From contig NZ_JELR01000002.1 in the NCBI RefSeq assembly GCF_000708675.1, forward strand, positions 558,001 to 622,000: a DNA stretch of 64,000 bases. The letters run 5' to 3'. Positions 1 to 9,155 of the stretch are shown here, piece after piece (positions within the stretch are counted from its first letter, which is position 1; every line of letters begins with the position of its first letter). The notes below the pieces were generated by a model. That model was not told the DNA's origin, ran no database searches, and saw only the letters and a list, made by a program, of their open reading frames with translations. This DNA is from Microbulbifer sp. HZ11 (GTDB lineage: Bacteria > Pseudomonadota > Gammaproteobacteria > Pseudomonadales > Cellvibrionaceae). The translations under genes and the position numbers were made by a program.

Positions 1-207
1 CAACCTGAGCTCCAGGCACCATCTACGGCTAAAAGGTGTCCTCCGAAAAAAAGTGCTCTCAGTCACAAAATTTCTTCGCGATATTGACACCGTAGTAGCC
101 ACTGCATAGTATCAATACAGCCCTGCTATCACGAAGGCTCACGTTCCTACGTGGGTCACAGTTAAAAGGTTGCATAGCAACCTATTAGCCTAGTGAGACG
201 CGGGGTT

Positions 208-1047
208 TTATTTTTTCCCCTTAACTCGTTCTGGGTTATATACAGATCCGTTGGATACGAAGTTCCAATGTCGGTAAGGATGGTGCCACTTGTTAGCACT
301 GTCGCCCTGCATACCTGTTGAAACTCCAATATTGAAGCCCGGGTATAAATCCCTTATCCGCGCGTTGATGTATTTATACAGCTGCTCCTTGGCAACCGTT
401 CTTTTACCCCGGCGATGCTGACCCGGTGGCTTTTCCCGATGCTTATCATTCAATCTAAAAGCCATACTTCCCAGAATCACATCCATGCACTGCAAAATCG
501 GATGGTCATGTGACTCGACTTCGTAGATATCCTCAGGCGTTATTTTGACTTTGCCCGCACGAAAATCAGTAGTAGCTGACAGGGCAGCTATATATGCCTT
601 GAAACGCTCGGACTGTTCATTGTTTTCAGGCAGTCGGTCAAAATTTATACGCACCCGAGTTGGGGCAGTTGGGGCAAAATGCGGCAAGCCGAAAGCGTGC
701 TTAAGGAACTGGTAATAGAGCAGGTAGTATTCATTTTCCCGTTGTTGCTTCGAAAGGTGCCGTGCCTCATTACAGTTCTGGGTAAACATGATCCTCACTT
801 TGACCAAACCTTCCTTGATTAAGTCAAAAAAGTGGCACATTAGCTCTCGATACTTTTCCAAGTAATTTGCCGTTACTTTTTGCCACTTTACTTCGCCATT
901 CAGGTTCAACTCTTTCATTTTTTCAGCGATAGAATGTGCCACTATCTCCAGATCAGTGGATTTTATGAGCACACCACCATAGAAGTTTGAATAAAACTTG
1001 CCATCGATTACCGACTCATCACAGTAAATGACTAATTCGTTTGCCAT
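208..1047 (-). CDS. DUF3800 domain protein
   Basis: A 279-aa protein with the DUF3800 hallmarks: an N-terminal strand ending in an acidic Y-C-D-E-S motif (residues 8-12) and a later acidic block, LQCMDVILGSMAF (about 184-196), where the family keeps another conserved Asp. DUF3800 is thought to have an RNase H-like fold, and its acidic residues would bind metal, so a nuclease-type role is possible but unproven. The protein is soluble, with no signal peptide. The start is the ATG followed directly by the conserved first strand; the Shine-Dalgarno stretch GGAAGG lies unusually close to it. It stands alone in AT-rich DNA. Family members are often accessory genes of islands and prophages. Positions 1-207 downstream hold no gene I can support. 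Confidence 0.75.
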   Translation of the reverse strand: MANELVIYCDESVIDGKFYSNFYGGVLIKSTDLEIVAHSIAEKMKELNLNGEVKWQKVTANYLEKYRELMCHFFDLIKEGLVKVRIMFTQNCNEARHLSKQQRENEYYLLYYQFLKHAFGLPHFAPTAPTRVRINFDRLPENNEQSERFKAYIAALSATTDFRAGKVKITPEDIYEVESHDHPILQCMDVILGSMAFRLNDKHREKPPGQHRRGKRTVAKEQLYKYINARIRDLYPGFNIGVSTGMQGDSANKWHHPYRHWNFVSNGSVYNPERVKGKK

Positions 1048-1548
1048 CCTTCCAGGGATCCTTGTATCTCATTATGCGAGGTGTTCCCTCACGTCTATGG
1101 CCACATTTTGTCTCAGGTAGCACTCTGTACCGTATTTGGGCCCAATTGATATGGCGTTAGGATACGAACTAATTTGCTGTATAAGCAACCAGTAAAAACT
1201 GATTAAACAAACTCCAACCGCAACCTTGATTCATAGCCGGCATTACACGCCAAAGATTTTTTAGGTTAAAAAGTAGACAAGTTTACGTTTTCAGATGCTG
1301 TATCAAAAATGAGCAAGTAATTATCCCTGTCGGAGTTTTAACGATGTGCATCAGGAGCAGTATTCTTTTTACCTCGAGAGTGACAGCCCCCTTAAAATGG
1401 CCTCAAAGTTTTGGCGTATAATGTTTTACAACAGGAGTCGAACCAGCATCCGCCACCCGTGCTACCTCAACCGTTGTTTTTTGCAACACCAGATGTAACA
1501 CTGACGGCCATGATTCGGCGACTTAAACAGAGAAATAAGGCCTTGTAG

Positions 1549-1578
1549 GTGGCGATTCAACTTCCGCCATCTCCACCA
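1549..1578 (+). other. tmRNA/tRNA-like 3' tail remnant
   Basis: The sequence ending TTCAACTTCCGCCATCTCCACCA-like (the last bases, CCATCTCCACCA, end at 1578) resembles the T-loop, acceptor strand and CCA end of a tmRNA. The T-stem pairs poorly and nothing upstream looks like the tmRNA body or its tag reading frame, so this is at best a remnant or attachment-site copy. A second, inverted tail ends at 1621 on the minus strand. Confidence 0.35.
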
Positions 1579-1631
1579 AACAAAAAAGCCCGCAACCGAA
1601 AGGTTGCGGGCTTTTTTGTTTGGTGGAGATG
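1568..1631. terminator. 64-bp perfect hairpin, bidirectional terminator
   Basis: The arms 1568-1597 and 1602-1631 are perfect 30-bp reverse complements around a GAAA tetraloop. The inner part (GCCCGCAACC-GAAA-GGTTGCGGGC with A6/T6 flanks) is a textbook intrinsic terminator that works in both directions. The outer ten bases of each arm are the CATCTCCACC of a tRNA/tmRNA-like end, so two CCA tails point at each other across the terminator. Confidence 0.8.
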
Positions 1632-1825
1632 ATGCGAGTGGAATGCAAAGCGCCGGGTTCGATCAGCGCGCCCCGCGCGCTAAGACAGCCGCAGGCTGCC
1701 CCAAAGGGGTGAGGAGCGTAGCGACGAATCACTCCCACCACCGGGAAGTCAGCATGTGGCCCAACTCCTTTGAGCCCCCGTGTTTGTATATATTCCTGCC
1801 AAAACTTTACTCTGCCCAGGTATTG

Positions 1826-1857
1826 AAAAAGGTGAGCGAATCTCAGCTCACCTTTTT
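1826..1857. terminator. Bidirectional hairpin terminator
   Basis: AAAAAGGTGAGC and GCTCACCTTTTT form perfect 12-bp arms around an 8-nt loop, with A and T runs on the two sides. No gene reads directly into it on the plus strand. Confidence 0.7.
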
Positions 1858-1974
1858 ATCCGCGCATCCCGTGCTACAACCCTTGCGTGGTAAGGGATTA
1901 CGGAATTGGCCCCATTTGGAGCCACAAACTATCTGAGACAAATTTTTTCTGACTGGCCGAATACGCAAAATTTC

Positions 1975-2006
1975 AAAAACCTCTTTATAAATTTGGCGAG
2001 GTTTTT
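1975..2006 (-). terminator. Terminator of the 354-aa gene
   Basis: AAAAACCTC and GAGGTTTTT form 9-bp arms around a 14-nt loop. The hairpin starts 5 bases past the stop of the leftward gene, and a T run follows on the minus strand. Confidence 0.65.
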
Positions 2007-2010
2007 TGCC

Positions 2011-3075
2011 TTAGGCGCCTGGCGAACCAGAGCTATACTTGTAAGTTAATACGTAAACGCCCCCTTTATCACCATCACGACCATAAATGACAAAGAAGCC
2101 TGGGTTATCTTGATTGGCGTTTTGTGAGCTCACAAAGCCAGGTTGGCTTGGATTTATTGATCCCCCTTCTACGAAGCTGCTGCCATCAAGAACTACCGTT
2201 CCCAAGGAGGTATCTGGCCCGAGATCTGAATCCCACAAATTTAAGTTCACTTTGTAGAACGCATACTTCAGCAAAGGAATGGCTAAATAATTGCTACCGG
2301 TAGAATTTGTGCCGGTCAATACAACTGAATCACTGGCGCTCATCGGGGTATATTCTGCTGGATTTGGCCAGATTTGATTGTATTTATCTGAACTAGTTCC
2401 AATCGTCATATACACATTATCTGTGTCATCGCCTAATTTTCCCACCACCTTAAGTGCTTCTGAATAGACTGAACCCACCGCTTGAGCTGCAGCCCCAACA
2501 ATTTGCATTCTTGGATCGGGAACACCTGCCAATGCTCGCCCAAACACACTGTAGGCTGATTCAACAGCATTGGAAATTTGCTCTACTGTTCCAACTGAAA
2601 TGTCATCTGAAGCTTCCACACAAAAAAGCTCACCAAGCGTCACATAAACAGGATCTTCGGCTGTTGCGCCAAATGAAAGTGTAAATTGACAACGGTTATC
2701 GTCTGAGCCAAAGGATTTAGCGTTTGACTCATCGGATATATCGGGCGGGTAATCCTCGAGCTTGATGGTGTAAGCTGCCAGCTTCTCATCCCTCATTACC
2801 TTATCTTTATAAATATTTACTGTCACATCCCCAAGAAAAGGAACGCGAAGATTAAGATCGAGCTGAGTATTGCTTCCCACACGAGTATATTTGTTTAATT
2901 GAGGATAATTCTCAGTTGAGCTCTCACTATTCTCGCCGTCACTTGTGGAGGGGTAACAAACTTCCACTCGAATGTTCATGTGCTTGTCACCCAGAGATTG
3001 GTTACTCACTTGCAAAGTCGTCAGTTCTAAATAGGTGGTCACAATAGGTCTCACTATATTACCAGTTATAATCAT
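2011..3075 (-). CDS. Unknown 354-aa protein
   Basis: I do not recognise this family. The protein is Ser/Asp/Thr-rich with many alternating hydrophobic strands, which suggests beta-sandwich domains. There is no signal peptide, no TM segment and few cysteines. The middle part (about 155-215) is helical (VEQISNAVESAYSVFGRAL and following) and separates an N-terminal strand-rich half from a C-terminal one ending FFVIYGRDGDKGGVYVLTYKY. The ATG at 3075 lacks a ribosome site; the in-frame ATG at 2979 has GGGTGA seven bases upstream and may be the true start (322 aa). It stands alone with its own terminator, in AT-rich DNA upstream of and divergent from the hybrid kinase. Confidence 0.65.
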   Translation of the reverse strand: MIITGNIVRPIVTTYLELTTLQVSNQSLGDKHMNIRVEVCYPSTSDGENSESSTENYPQLNKYTRVGSNTQLDLNLRVPFLGDVTVNIYKDKVMRDEKLAAYTIKLEDYPPDISDESNAKSFGSDDNRCQFTLSFGATAEDPVYVTLGELFCVEASDDISVGTVEQISNAVESAYSVFGRALAGVPDPRMQIVGAAAQAVGSVYSEALKVVGKLGDDTDNVYMTIGTSSDKYNQIWPNPAEYTPMSASDSVVLTGTNSTGSNYLAIPLLKYAFYKVNLNLWDSDLGPDTSLGTVVLDGSSFVEGGSINPSQPGFVSSQNANQDNPGFFVIYGRDGDKGGVYVLTYKYSSGSPGA

Positions 3076-3266
3076 TTGTTTAGTACATCCAGCAGTATCT
3101 TAACGCCGCCACCAAAGATAGAAATCGCCCAGAAGTTGTACGACAACCGAATGGAGAAGTAATGTACACCTTGATGGGCGTACACCTTTTGGCCAATTGC
3201 ATACACCCTTCGAAGAACCCAAAGTAGCAAGCTAAGAAGCATTGCTTGAATAAAGAAGACACCACC

Positions 3267-5009
3267 ATGCCAAAATCTGCCACACTCGCGGATATCATAA
3301 AAACCGAAAAATCCAAATTTATTTTCAAGCACGCACCGACTGGCACGATATCAAATATCATCGTTAGTAGTGCTGTGTACTTTATCGGTGTACAAGTTAT
3401 TTCAGGAGATAGTTTGTGGTGCTGGTTTTTGATCTTGCAAGTGATGATAATCTTTCGTCTGGGTGTGATTCTATATTTTAGATATGCTTCCAAGGAGGCT
3501 ACAGCAAATCATCAAATGGCATGTGTACGCCTCTACACTCTCGGAATATTTTTGACAGCTTTGAGCTGGTGCTACGGACTAACTCTATTTTCACACCCTG
3601 TTCCCATTGCCTATCAAGTCATTGTGCAAATGATTCTGGTTGGATTTTGTGTTGGAGCCTTATCCTCCGGGTATGCTTACATGCCTTCGGTTTTAGCTTA
3701 CGTTGTGCCGATATCTGCAGCCATTTTTGTCTTTACGTTATTGTCAGACCACCCCGCTTACACAATCATGACTATTGCTTACCCTTTATATGCACTGGTA
3801 ATTACGAAACTCTGCTATAACACGAGCAGTGAATTTGAAAGTAATTTAAAACTACAATATGAATTAAATGAACGCCGCATTGAAGCAGAAAAAGCAAACT
3901 TTTCTAAGTCTCAGTTCTTAGCAACGACGAGTCATGATCTCCGGCAACCCTTACATGCCATCAACTTGTTCTGTGGCGCACTAAAAAATATGCCTCTGCC
4001 ATCACAAGCGGAACCTGCAGTAGAAAACATCAGCAAATCAATCGAGTCATTAAATGGCTTATTTTCCGGATTGCTGGACATATCGAAGCTAGACGCAGAG
4101 ATTGTTAGTGTTGAAAAAGTGGATGCCGAGCTAGATGCAATACTGGAACCTTTGTGGAATGAATTCTCAGCTTTAGCCATTGAAAAGAATATCGATTTCA
4201 CCTGGCACATTGAACAAACGTCGGTTAACGTAGATATTGAAATTTTACGCCGAATCATTAGAAATCTCCTTTCCAACGCGTTCAAGTACACCAACACTGG
4301 CAGCGTCGAATTAAGAGGCCAAGAGCAGGACGGAAATCTGTCATTAAGCGTAAAAGATACTGGAATCGGTGTTGCAAAGGCAGACCAGGAAAAAATTTTT
4401 GAAGAGTATGTTCAACTTAATAACCCCGAAAGAGATAGATCACGAGGATTAGGCTTGGGATTAGCGATTGTATCCCGCTTGTGCCGCCTAATGGACTATG
4501 AATTACATTTTGAATCAACACCAGGAGAGGGAAGCTTCTTTTACTTCTCCATACCAATGAGCCGTGCGCATCAATACAAAGCTCCCCCAAATACGCCACT
4601 AGTGAGTTTTGATGAACTATATATTGTAGTGGTTGATGATGAGAAATCGATAAGAGAGGGAACGAAATTACTATTAGAAAGTTGGGGCTGCTCAACAGAT
4701 GTTTTTTCGGATAAAGAAAGTACAATCAACTACCTTAAACAACAAAAAGACAAGCCTGATCTTGTACTGGCAGACTATCGTTTGGCAGATTATGTATCCG
4801 GTATCGAGGTGATAAACGCTATTCAGGCAATATTTGAGCTCCCGGTTCTATCCGCTGTGATCACCGGTGATACCGCGCCGGGCCCACTAAAAGATGTCGA
4901 GACAAATAATTTATTATTACTGCACAAACCAATCAATCTAGCAAAGTTACGGGCACTATTAAACCAGGCCAAAAGAGCAAAAGTTCAAGCCTTGGCAGCC
5001 GGGACATAA
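3267..5009 (+). CDS. Hybrid sensor histidine kinase/response regulator
   Basis: A 580-aa membrane kinase. The first ~185 residues carry about six hydrophobic segments. A coiled linker leads to the H-box FLATTSHDLRQPLHAINLF, with the phospho-accepting His near residue 223. The ATPase domain shows its N-box (NLLSNAFKYTN, ~335), DTGIGV (~365) and GLGLGLAIV (~394). A C-terminal receiver starts near 452 (VVVDDE), with phospho-Asp ~503 and the conserved Lys ~553. I chose ATG 3267, which has AAAGAAG upstream, over a TTG at 3246. It converges on and overlaps its likely partner, a LuxR-type regulator, by 25 bp. The signal is unknown: there is no periplasmic domain of size, so the sensing is probably within the membrane. 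Confidence 0.9.
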   Translation: MPKSATLADIIKTEKSKFIFKHAPTGTISNIIVSSAVYFIGVQVISGDSLWCWFLILQVMIIFRLGVILYFRYASKEATANHQMACVRLYTLGIFLTALSWCYGLTLFSHPVPIAYQVIVQMILVGFCVGALSSGYAYMPSVLAYVVPISAAIFVFTLLSDHPAYTIMTIAYPLYALVITKLCYNTSSEFESNLKLQYELNERRIEAEKANFSKSQFLATTSHDLRQPLHAINLFCGALKNMPLPSQAEPAVENISKSIESLNGLFSGLLDISKLDAEIVSVEKVDAELDAILEPLWNEFSALAIEKNIDFTWHIEQTSVNVDIEILRRIIRNLLSNAFKYTNTGSVELRGQEQDGNLSLSVKDTGIGVAKADQEKIFEEYVQLNNPERDRSRGLGLGLAIVSRLCRLMDYELHFESTPGEGSFFYFSIPMSRAHQYKAPPNTPLVSFDELYIVVVDDEKSIREGTKLLLESWGCSTDVFSDKESTINYLKQQKDKPDLVLADYRLADYVSGIEVINAIQAIFELPVLSAVITGDTAPGPLKDVETNNLLLLHKPINLAKLRALLNQAKRAKVQALAAGT

Positions 5010-5668
5010 GCCTGCAATTCCAGCCCTCGTACAGCATGTGTAGCTTCAGTCCGATTTGAAACATTTAAGGCTTTCAGTATCGCAGCAACATGAGCTTTGA
5101 CCGTCGCTTCTGTGCAGCCTAGGCCTCGAGCAATCTCCTTATTTGAAAAGCCTTTGTCGACAAGAGCTAAAACTTCGCGCTGTCGGGGAGTCAAAATTGC
5201 CAATACGCCAGCAGACTTTCCAGCTCTGCCTGGACGCTTGACGGGCTGAAGTTCAACAAGTTGTGGCGGAATGTACACACCACCGGCTAACACAAGTTGA
5301 ACCGCGCTTTTAATTATTTCTGGAGAGGCCGATTTTGGAATGTACCCAACGGCTCCCAACTCAAATGCATATCGCATATCGTGGCGATCCAGTGAAGCCG
5401 AAACTATGATGATGCTGCTGAGCATAGAGCTTTGTTGAATTTTAGGAATCAAGGAAAAACCGTCAATTTCTGGCATGCATAAATCAACCAAGCATAAATC
5501 TGGTTTTTCTTTCTTAATGAAGCTCAGTGCGTCTTGAGCATTTGTAAAAACCGAAACAGAAGATTTTACATCCAATTTAACTGCGACTGAGGCCATGGCC
5601 TCAGCAAAAAGTTGATGGTCATCGACGACAACAACGTTGAGATTGGAACTTTCTGTCATAGATGGCAT
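4985..5668 (-). CDS. LuxR/NarL-family response regulator
   Basis: A 227-aa two-component regulator. The receiver has the acidic pair at D16/D17, phospho-Asp D62 (LCLVDLCMPE) and a Lys in YIPKSA. A C-terminal LuxR helix-turn-helix (LTPRQREVLALVDKGFSNKEIARGL, ~158-213) follows an ~20-residue linker. Its 3' end overlaps the end of the hybrid kinase on the opposite strand (4985-5009), so the pair is convergent rather than co-transcribed. The pairing is inferred from adjacency and from the common association of this kinase type with NarL-type regulators. Targets are not evident. Confidence 0.9.
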   Translation of the reverse strand: MPSMTESSNLNVVVVDDHQLFAEAMASVAVKLDVKSSVSVFTNAQDALSFIKKEKPDLCLVDLCMPEIDGFSLIPKIQQSSMLSSIIIVSASLDRHDMRYAFELGAVGYIPKSASPEIIKSAVQLVLAGGVYIPPQLVELQPVKRPGRAGKSAGVLAILTPRQREVLALVDKGFSNKEIARGLGCTEATVKAHVAAILKALNVSNRTEATHAVRGLELQAYVPAAKA

Positions 5669-6459
5669 TCGTAAGCTCAGCTTATGTTCACTTGTAATAA
5701 TTCGATCAGCTGCGCACTGGAAAAATACAGGCTAGAAACGCCTGCATTAAATCTCACGTTTAAAGAGCGAGAAATCAATTGGGTTATTAATACGAGAGGC
5801 CTTGTAATGGATTCAATCGATTTTGAAAAATACTGTATCCAGACACCCATACAAAATGGTAAAGCACATAATATCCCACAGAAGCGCACAGGGACTATAA
5901 ACCACCCTTTTTTGCATAGGAAGCATAAAGCACCATTTTTCTACCACTTTAAAGCGTCATGCGCTATCTCCTGGCACGAATTATTTAATTGCGCCTATTT
6001 TCCCCAGCATAAAGGTAAAGTTTCTGAGCGCGGCCTGCCAGATACAAACTCTTCCACTGGCCACCGTAAAAGCTGGCAGTGTGCCACTAAGCCGCGTTCC
6101 GGATGGTAAAGAGCGAATCACCAGTTACGATTACGTCGATTGCTTACGCCCTATACGGCAGCGCAAGTTCAATAACCGGGAGGAAATCTATAAAACTCTG
6201 GGACAGCAAAGCCAATTGTCATTGAGGGAACCAGACCGGACTCCAACCGTCTTCACCCCTGTCGCCAAACTCCCCCTCCAAACAAAACACCCATCACACA
6301 ATCAATAAAATCAATATCAACCCATCACATAAAACCCCACCAACCCGTTACAGACCAATTGCCACACTGTTACACCATTGTTAGTGTTGCTCGTGCTATT
6401 GAACGGCCATGCAGTTTCGGTCACTCAAAATAACAAATAATTCAGGACGAGTAACAACC
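5669..6459. other. 790-bp stretch without a supported gene
   Basis: This is the upstream region of both the LuxR regulator (leftward) and the TonB receptor (rightward). An open frame of 141 codons at 5684-6109 has no ribosome site, no recognisable motif and odd composition, so I do not call it. No Fur-like box or clear operator is visible. Confidence 0.5.
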
Positions 6460-9084
6460 ATGGAAAAAGCAATATCACGCCGCAATGTTCTTTCGAGCGC
6501 CATCATCGCGCTTACCACATCAGCAGCTCCGCAAATGCTGTCTGCCGCCGAGGAAACCGCAAACACGATGGAGGAGGTTGCGGTTGTGGGCTCGCGGATT
6601 CAGCGCAATGCGGAGTTTGAGACCGCGACACCTATTCAGGTAATGGATCGCGATGCCATCGAAAAATCCGGCTACACCAATCTGCAACAGATGTTCGAGA
6701 AAAACCCGGCGGCCGGTAACGGCACCTTTTCGACCCGGGGAAATAACCAGGATTCCACCGCCAACGGGGCTGCGGCTGTCAGCCTGCGTGGTATGGGGGC
6801 GGATGCGACCCTGGTACTGGTCAATGGGAAACGGGTGGCGATCAGTGCCTTTGCCGAAAGCATCACCACCAACTTTGTCGACATCAACAGTATTCCCATC
6901 GCCGCCGTTGAGCGGGTGGAAGTATTGAAGGATGGTGCTTCGGCGATTTACGGATCCGATGCCGTGGCGGGAGTAGTGAATCTGGTGCTGCGCAAGGATT
7001 TTGAGGGCGCGGAGGTTTCCGCCGACTTTGGCGGCGCCGATGGCTATGACGAGCAGTCGGTATCGGCGATCTGGGGTGTCAACGGTGAGGATTCCAACCT
7101 GACGCTGATTTTTGATCACCGCTCGAATTCCACACTGGCCAGCGTGGAGCGCCCCGGACTGGATACCGCAAACCAGGCACCGCGCGGTGGTATGGATTTC
7201 CGTTCGTCGCGGGGTTATCCGGGCCGCTTTATTGTGGATGGTGAGACCACGATCGATCCCGACTGCCCGGCAGACAGCGCCTTCGGTGCCACCTGTGTGT
7301 ATGACTACGGCCCCTGGACACTGCTGACACCGGAGGCGGAGCGCACCGGCGTGCTGATGCTCGGCCACGCGCAGTTGAGCGACAGTGTGGAGTTCTTCAG
7401 TGAAATTGCGGTGCAGCACAATACATCCATAGCCCAGGGGGCGCCGACGCCACTGGACGAAGACGCCGGTCTGACCGTACCGGTGACACACCCGGACAAT
7501 CCCTTTACCAGTGCAACCAACGTGGATATCGGCCGCTACCGTACAGTGGATGCCGGTGCCCGGCAGTGGGATATCGAGACCGACAATCTGCGTGGCGTGT
7601 TCGGTCTGCGCGGTAATTTCGCAGACTGGAACTGGGAGGCTTCGGTACAGCGCTCGCGCAGTGAATCCACCCAGACCGGTGACCGCTCTCAGGGCTGGGT
7701 GCGCACCGACCTGTTACAGCAGGAAATCGATGCGGGGCGCTACAACCCCTTCGGCGGTGTGCAGAACCCGCAGTCTGTCATTGATGCCATTACCACCAGC
7801 CTGGTACGTCAGGGCAAGTCGGAACTGCGCGGTATGGACTTCACCATAAACGGCGAGCTGTTCGATACCAGCAACGGTGCCGTGGCCATGGCGGCGGGGA
7901 TCGAACGGCGCGAGGAAAGTGCTTCCGATATTCCCGATGACCAGTTCCAGCGCGGTCTTATTTTCGGTACCGAGTCGGTCTCCGCGGCCGCCAGCCGCGA
8001 CATCAACTCCGCATTTGTGGAGTTTGCCGTCCCCCTGGCTGCCAGCCTGGATCTGACCCTGGCGGGGCGCTACGACGATTACAGTGATTTCGGCAGCACC
8101 ACCAATCCGATGGCCAACCTGTTATGGACCGCCAATGAGCAATTATCTCTGCGCGCCTCCTGGGGCACCGGGTTCCGTGCACCCTCGCTCGCGCAAATCG
8201 GCCTGGGCCCGTCGCAGGAGTCGCAGTTCTTCACCGACACCTACGGCTGCGCCATCAACGATGCCTACTGTGCGAATACCGATTACAACATTGTGTTCTC
8301 CGGCAACCCGGACCTGGAAGCGGAGAAGTCCGAATCCTTCAACCTGGGGGCGGTGGTGAAACCACTGGAAGGCATGCAGATGTCACTGGATATCTGGCGC
8401 ATTACCCAGGAAGGCAAGATTGATGAGGTACCGTTTGGTTACCTTTACAGCCAGTTCTGTAACGATCAGAACAGCAGCGTCTGTGTGCGTTCTGCACCAC
8501 TTCCCGGCGAGTCTCTCGGTTCGCTGCAATCCATCAATAGCGGCTTTATCAATATTGGCGAACAGAATGTTTCCGGTATTGACCTGAGTGTGGTGTATTC
8601 CGCACTCACGGTAGCCGGTGGCGATCTCGGCCTGCGTCTGGATTACTCCTATCTGACGGAATTCGAGCGGGTGGAACTCAACTCTGCCGGCGATGCGTTT
8701 ATCAGCCGCGATCTGGCCGGTGAATACGAGTACCCCGAGCACCGCTGGGCAGCATCTGCGGACTGGGCGCGAGATACATTCGCGTTTACCGTGGGCCTGA
8801 ATTATGTGGGCGAGTTTGAGGATACCCCGGATATCGATTTCGATGGCACGCTGGATTACGACACCAACAAGTCCCGTATGGTGGATGCGTTTATGACGGT
8901 CAACCTTCAGGCCCGCTATACGGGATTTGAGGATATGGTGCTGAGCCTCGGTGCAGATAACGCCTTCGACGAGGAGCCGCCTTTTGCCATTGGCGACGGC
9001 GATTCGGATCTGTACGGATACGTATCCAGTCAGCATGATCCCCGCGGCCGTTTTATTTACGGCAAGGTGACCTATAACTTCTGA
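6460..9084 (+). CDS. TonB-dependent receptor
   Basis: An 874-aa outer-membrane active transporter. The N-terminus (METs, RR, hydrophobic run, ending MLSAAEE) is a signal peptide of about 28 residues. A TonB-box-like segment MEEVAVVGSR is followed by the plug (TPIQVMDRDAIEKSG..., LRGMGADATLVLVNGKR, VERVEVLKDGASAIYGSDAVAGVVNLV) and a ~650-residue 22-strand barrel that ends with the aromatic YGKVTYNF. The start is ATG 6460, with AGGACG upstream; an ATG at 6409 would put 17 residues ahead of the signal peptide. Receptors with this plug signature import diverse ligands, and no degradative gene is next to it, so the substrate is unknown. It ends in a strong terminator. Confidence 0.92.
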   Translation: MEKAISRRNVLSSAIIALTTSAAPQMLSAAEETANTMEEVAVVGSRIQRNAEFETATPIQVMDRDAIEKSGYTNLQQMFEKNPAAGNGTFSTRGNNQDSTANGAAAVSLRGMGADATLVLVNGKRVAISAFAESITTNFVDINSIPIAAVERVEVLKDGASAIYGSDAVAGVVNLVLRKDFEGAEVSADFGGADGYDEQSVSAIWGVNGEDSNLTLIFDHRSNSTLASVERPGLDTANQAPRGGMDFRSSRGYPGRFIVDGETTIDPDCPADSAFGATCVYDYGPWTLLTPEAERTGVLMLGHAQLSDSVEFFSEIAVQHNTSIAQGAPTPLDEDAGLTVPVTHPDNPFTSATNVDIGRYRTVDAGARQWDIETDNLRGVFGLRGNFADWNWEASVQRSRSESTQTGDRSQGWVRTDLLQQEIDAGRYNPFGGVQNPQSVIDAITTSLVRQGKSELRGMDFTINGELFDTSNGAVAMAAGIERREESASDIPDDQFQRGLIFGTESVSAAASRDINSAFVEFAVPLAASLDLTLAGRYDDYSDFGSTTNPMANLLWTANEQLSLRASWGTGFRAPSLAQIGLGPSQESQFFTDTYGCAINDAYCANTDYNIVFSGNPDLEAEKSESFNLGAVVKPLEGMQMSLDIWRITQEGKIDEVPFGYLYSQFCNDQNSSVCVRSAPLPGESLGSLQSINSGFINIGEQNVSGIDLSVVYSALTVAGGDLGLRLDYSYLTEFERVELNSAGDAFISRDLAGEYEYPEHRWAASADWARDTFAFTVGLNYVGEFEDTPDIDFDGTLDYDTNKSRMVDAFMTVNLQARYTGFEDMVLSLGADNAFDEEPPFAIGDGDSDLYGYVSSQHDPRGRFIYGKVTYNF

Positions 9085-9122
9085 TCGATAATTTCTGGCA
9101 GCTCTGAATGTCAGCCCCACAG

Positions 9123-9150
9123 GGGGAGAGCAAACCGCTCTCCCCTTTTT
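9123..9150 (+). terminator. Terminator of the TonB receptor gene
   Basis: GGGGAGAG and CTCTCCCC (9123-9130, 9138-9145) flank a 7-nt loop and are followed by TTTTT. There is no T run on the other strand, so it serves the rightward receptor gene. Confidence 0.85.
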
Positions 9151-9155
9151 ATAGA

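Larger units (their letters stand above)
1048..2010. other. Gene-free AT-rich stretch with hairpins
   Basis: No coding region is convincing in these 960 bases. Short open frames crossing the hairpins translate repeats and terminators and lack ribosome sites. The stretch holds a tRNA/tmRNA-like tail, a 30-bp-arm perfect hairpin and two further terminator hairpins, each listed separately. Its composition is more AT-rich than the core of the window. Confidence 0.6.

Noticed and set aside
1417..1578. A tmRNA gene with TATAAT at 1417-1422 and a tail at 1578
   Set aside because: The tail is tmRNA-like, but the sequence between has no acceptor 5' half, no tag reading frame and a poor T-stem; only a remnant is supported.
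1523..1936. Short open frames on both strands across the long hairpin
   Set aside because: They translate the terminator and tail repeats, lack ribosome sites and overlap each other.
5972..5992. Sigma-54 promoter TGGCACG ... TTGC
   Set aside because: The spacing between the -24 and -12 parts is wrong.
5684..6109. 141-codon open frame
   Set aside because: No ribosome site, no recognisable domain, unusual amino-acid composition; lies in a promoter region.
6520..7491. Long minus-strand frames inside TonB receptor genes (also in 23568-25319, 47787-49130 and 55633-57414)
   Set aside because: These are shadows of GC-rich coding sequence; their translations are His/Gly/Val-rich and have no ribosome sites or family features.
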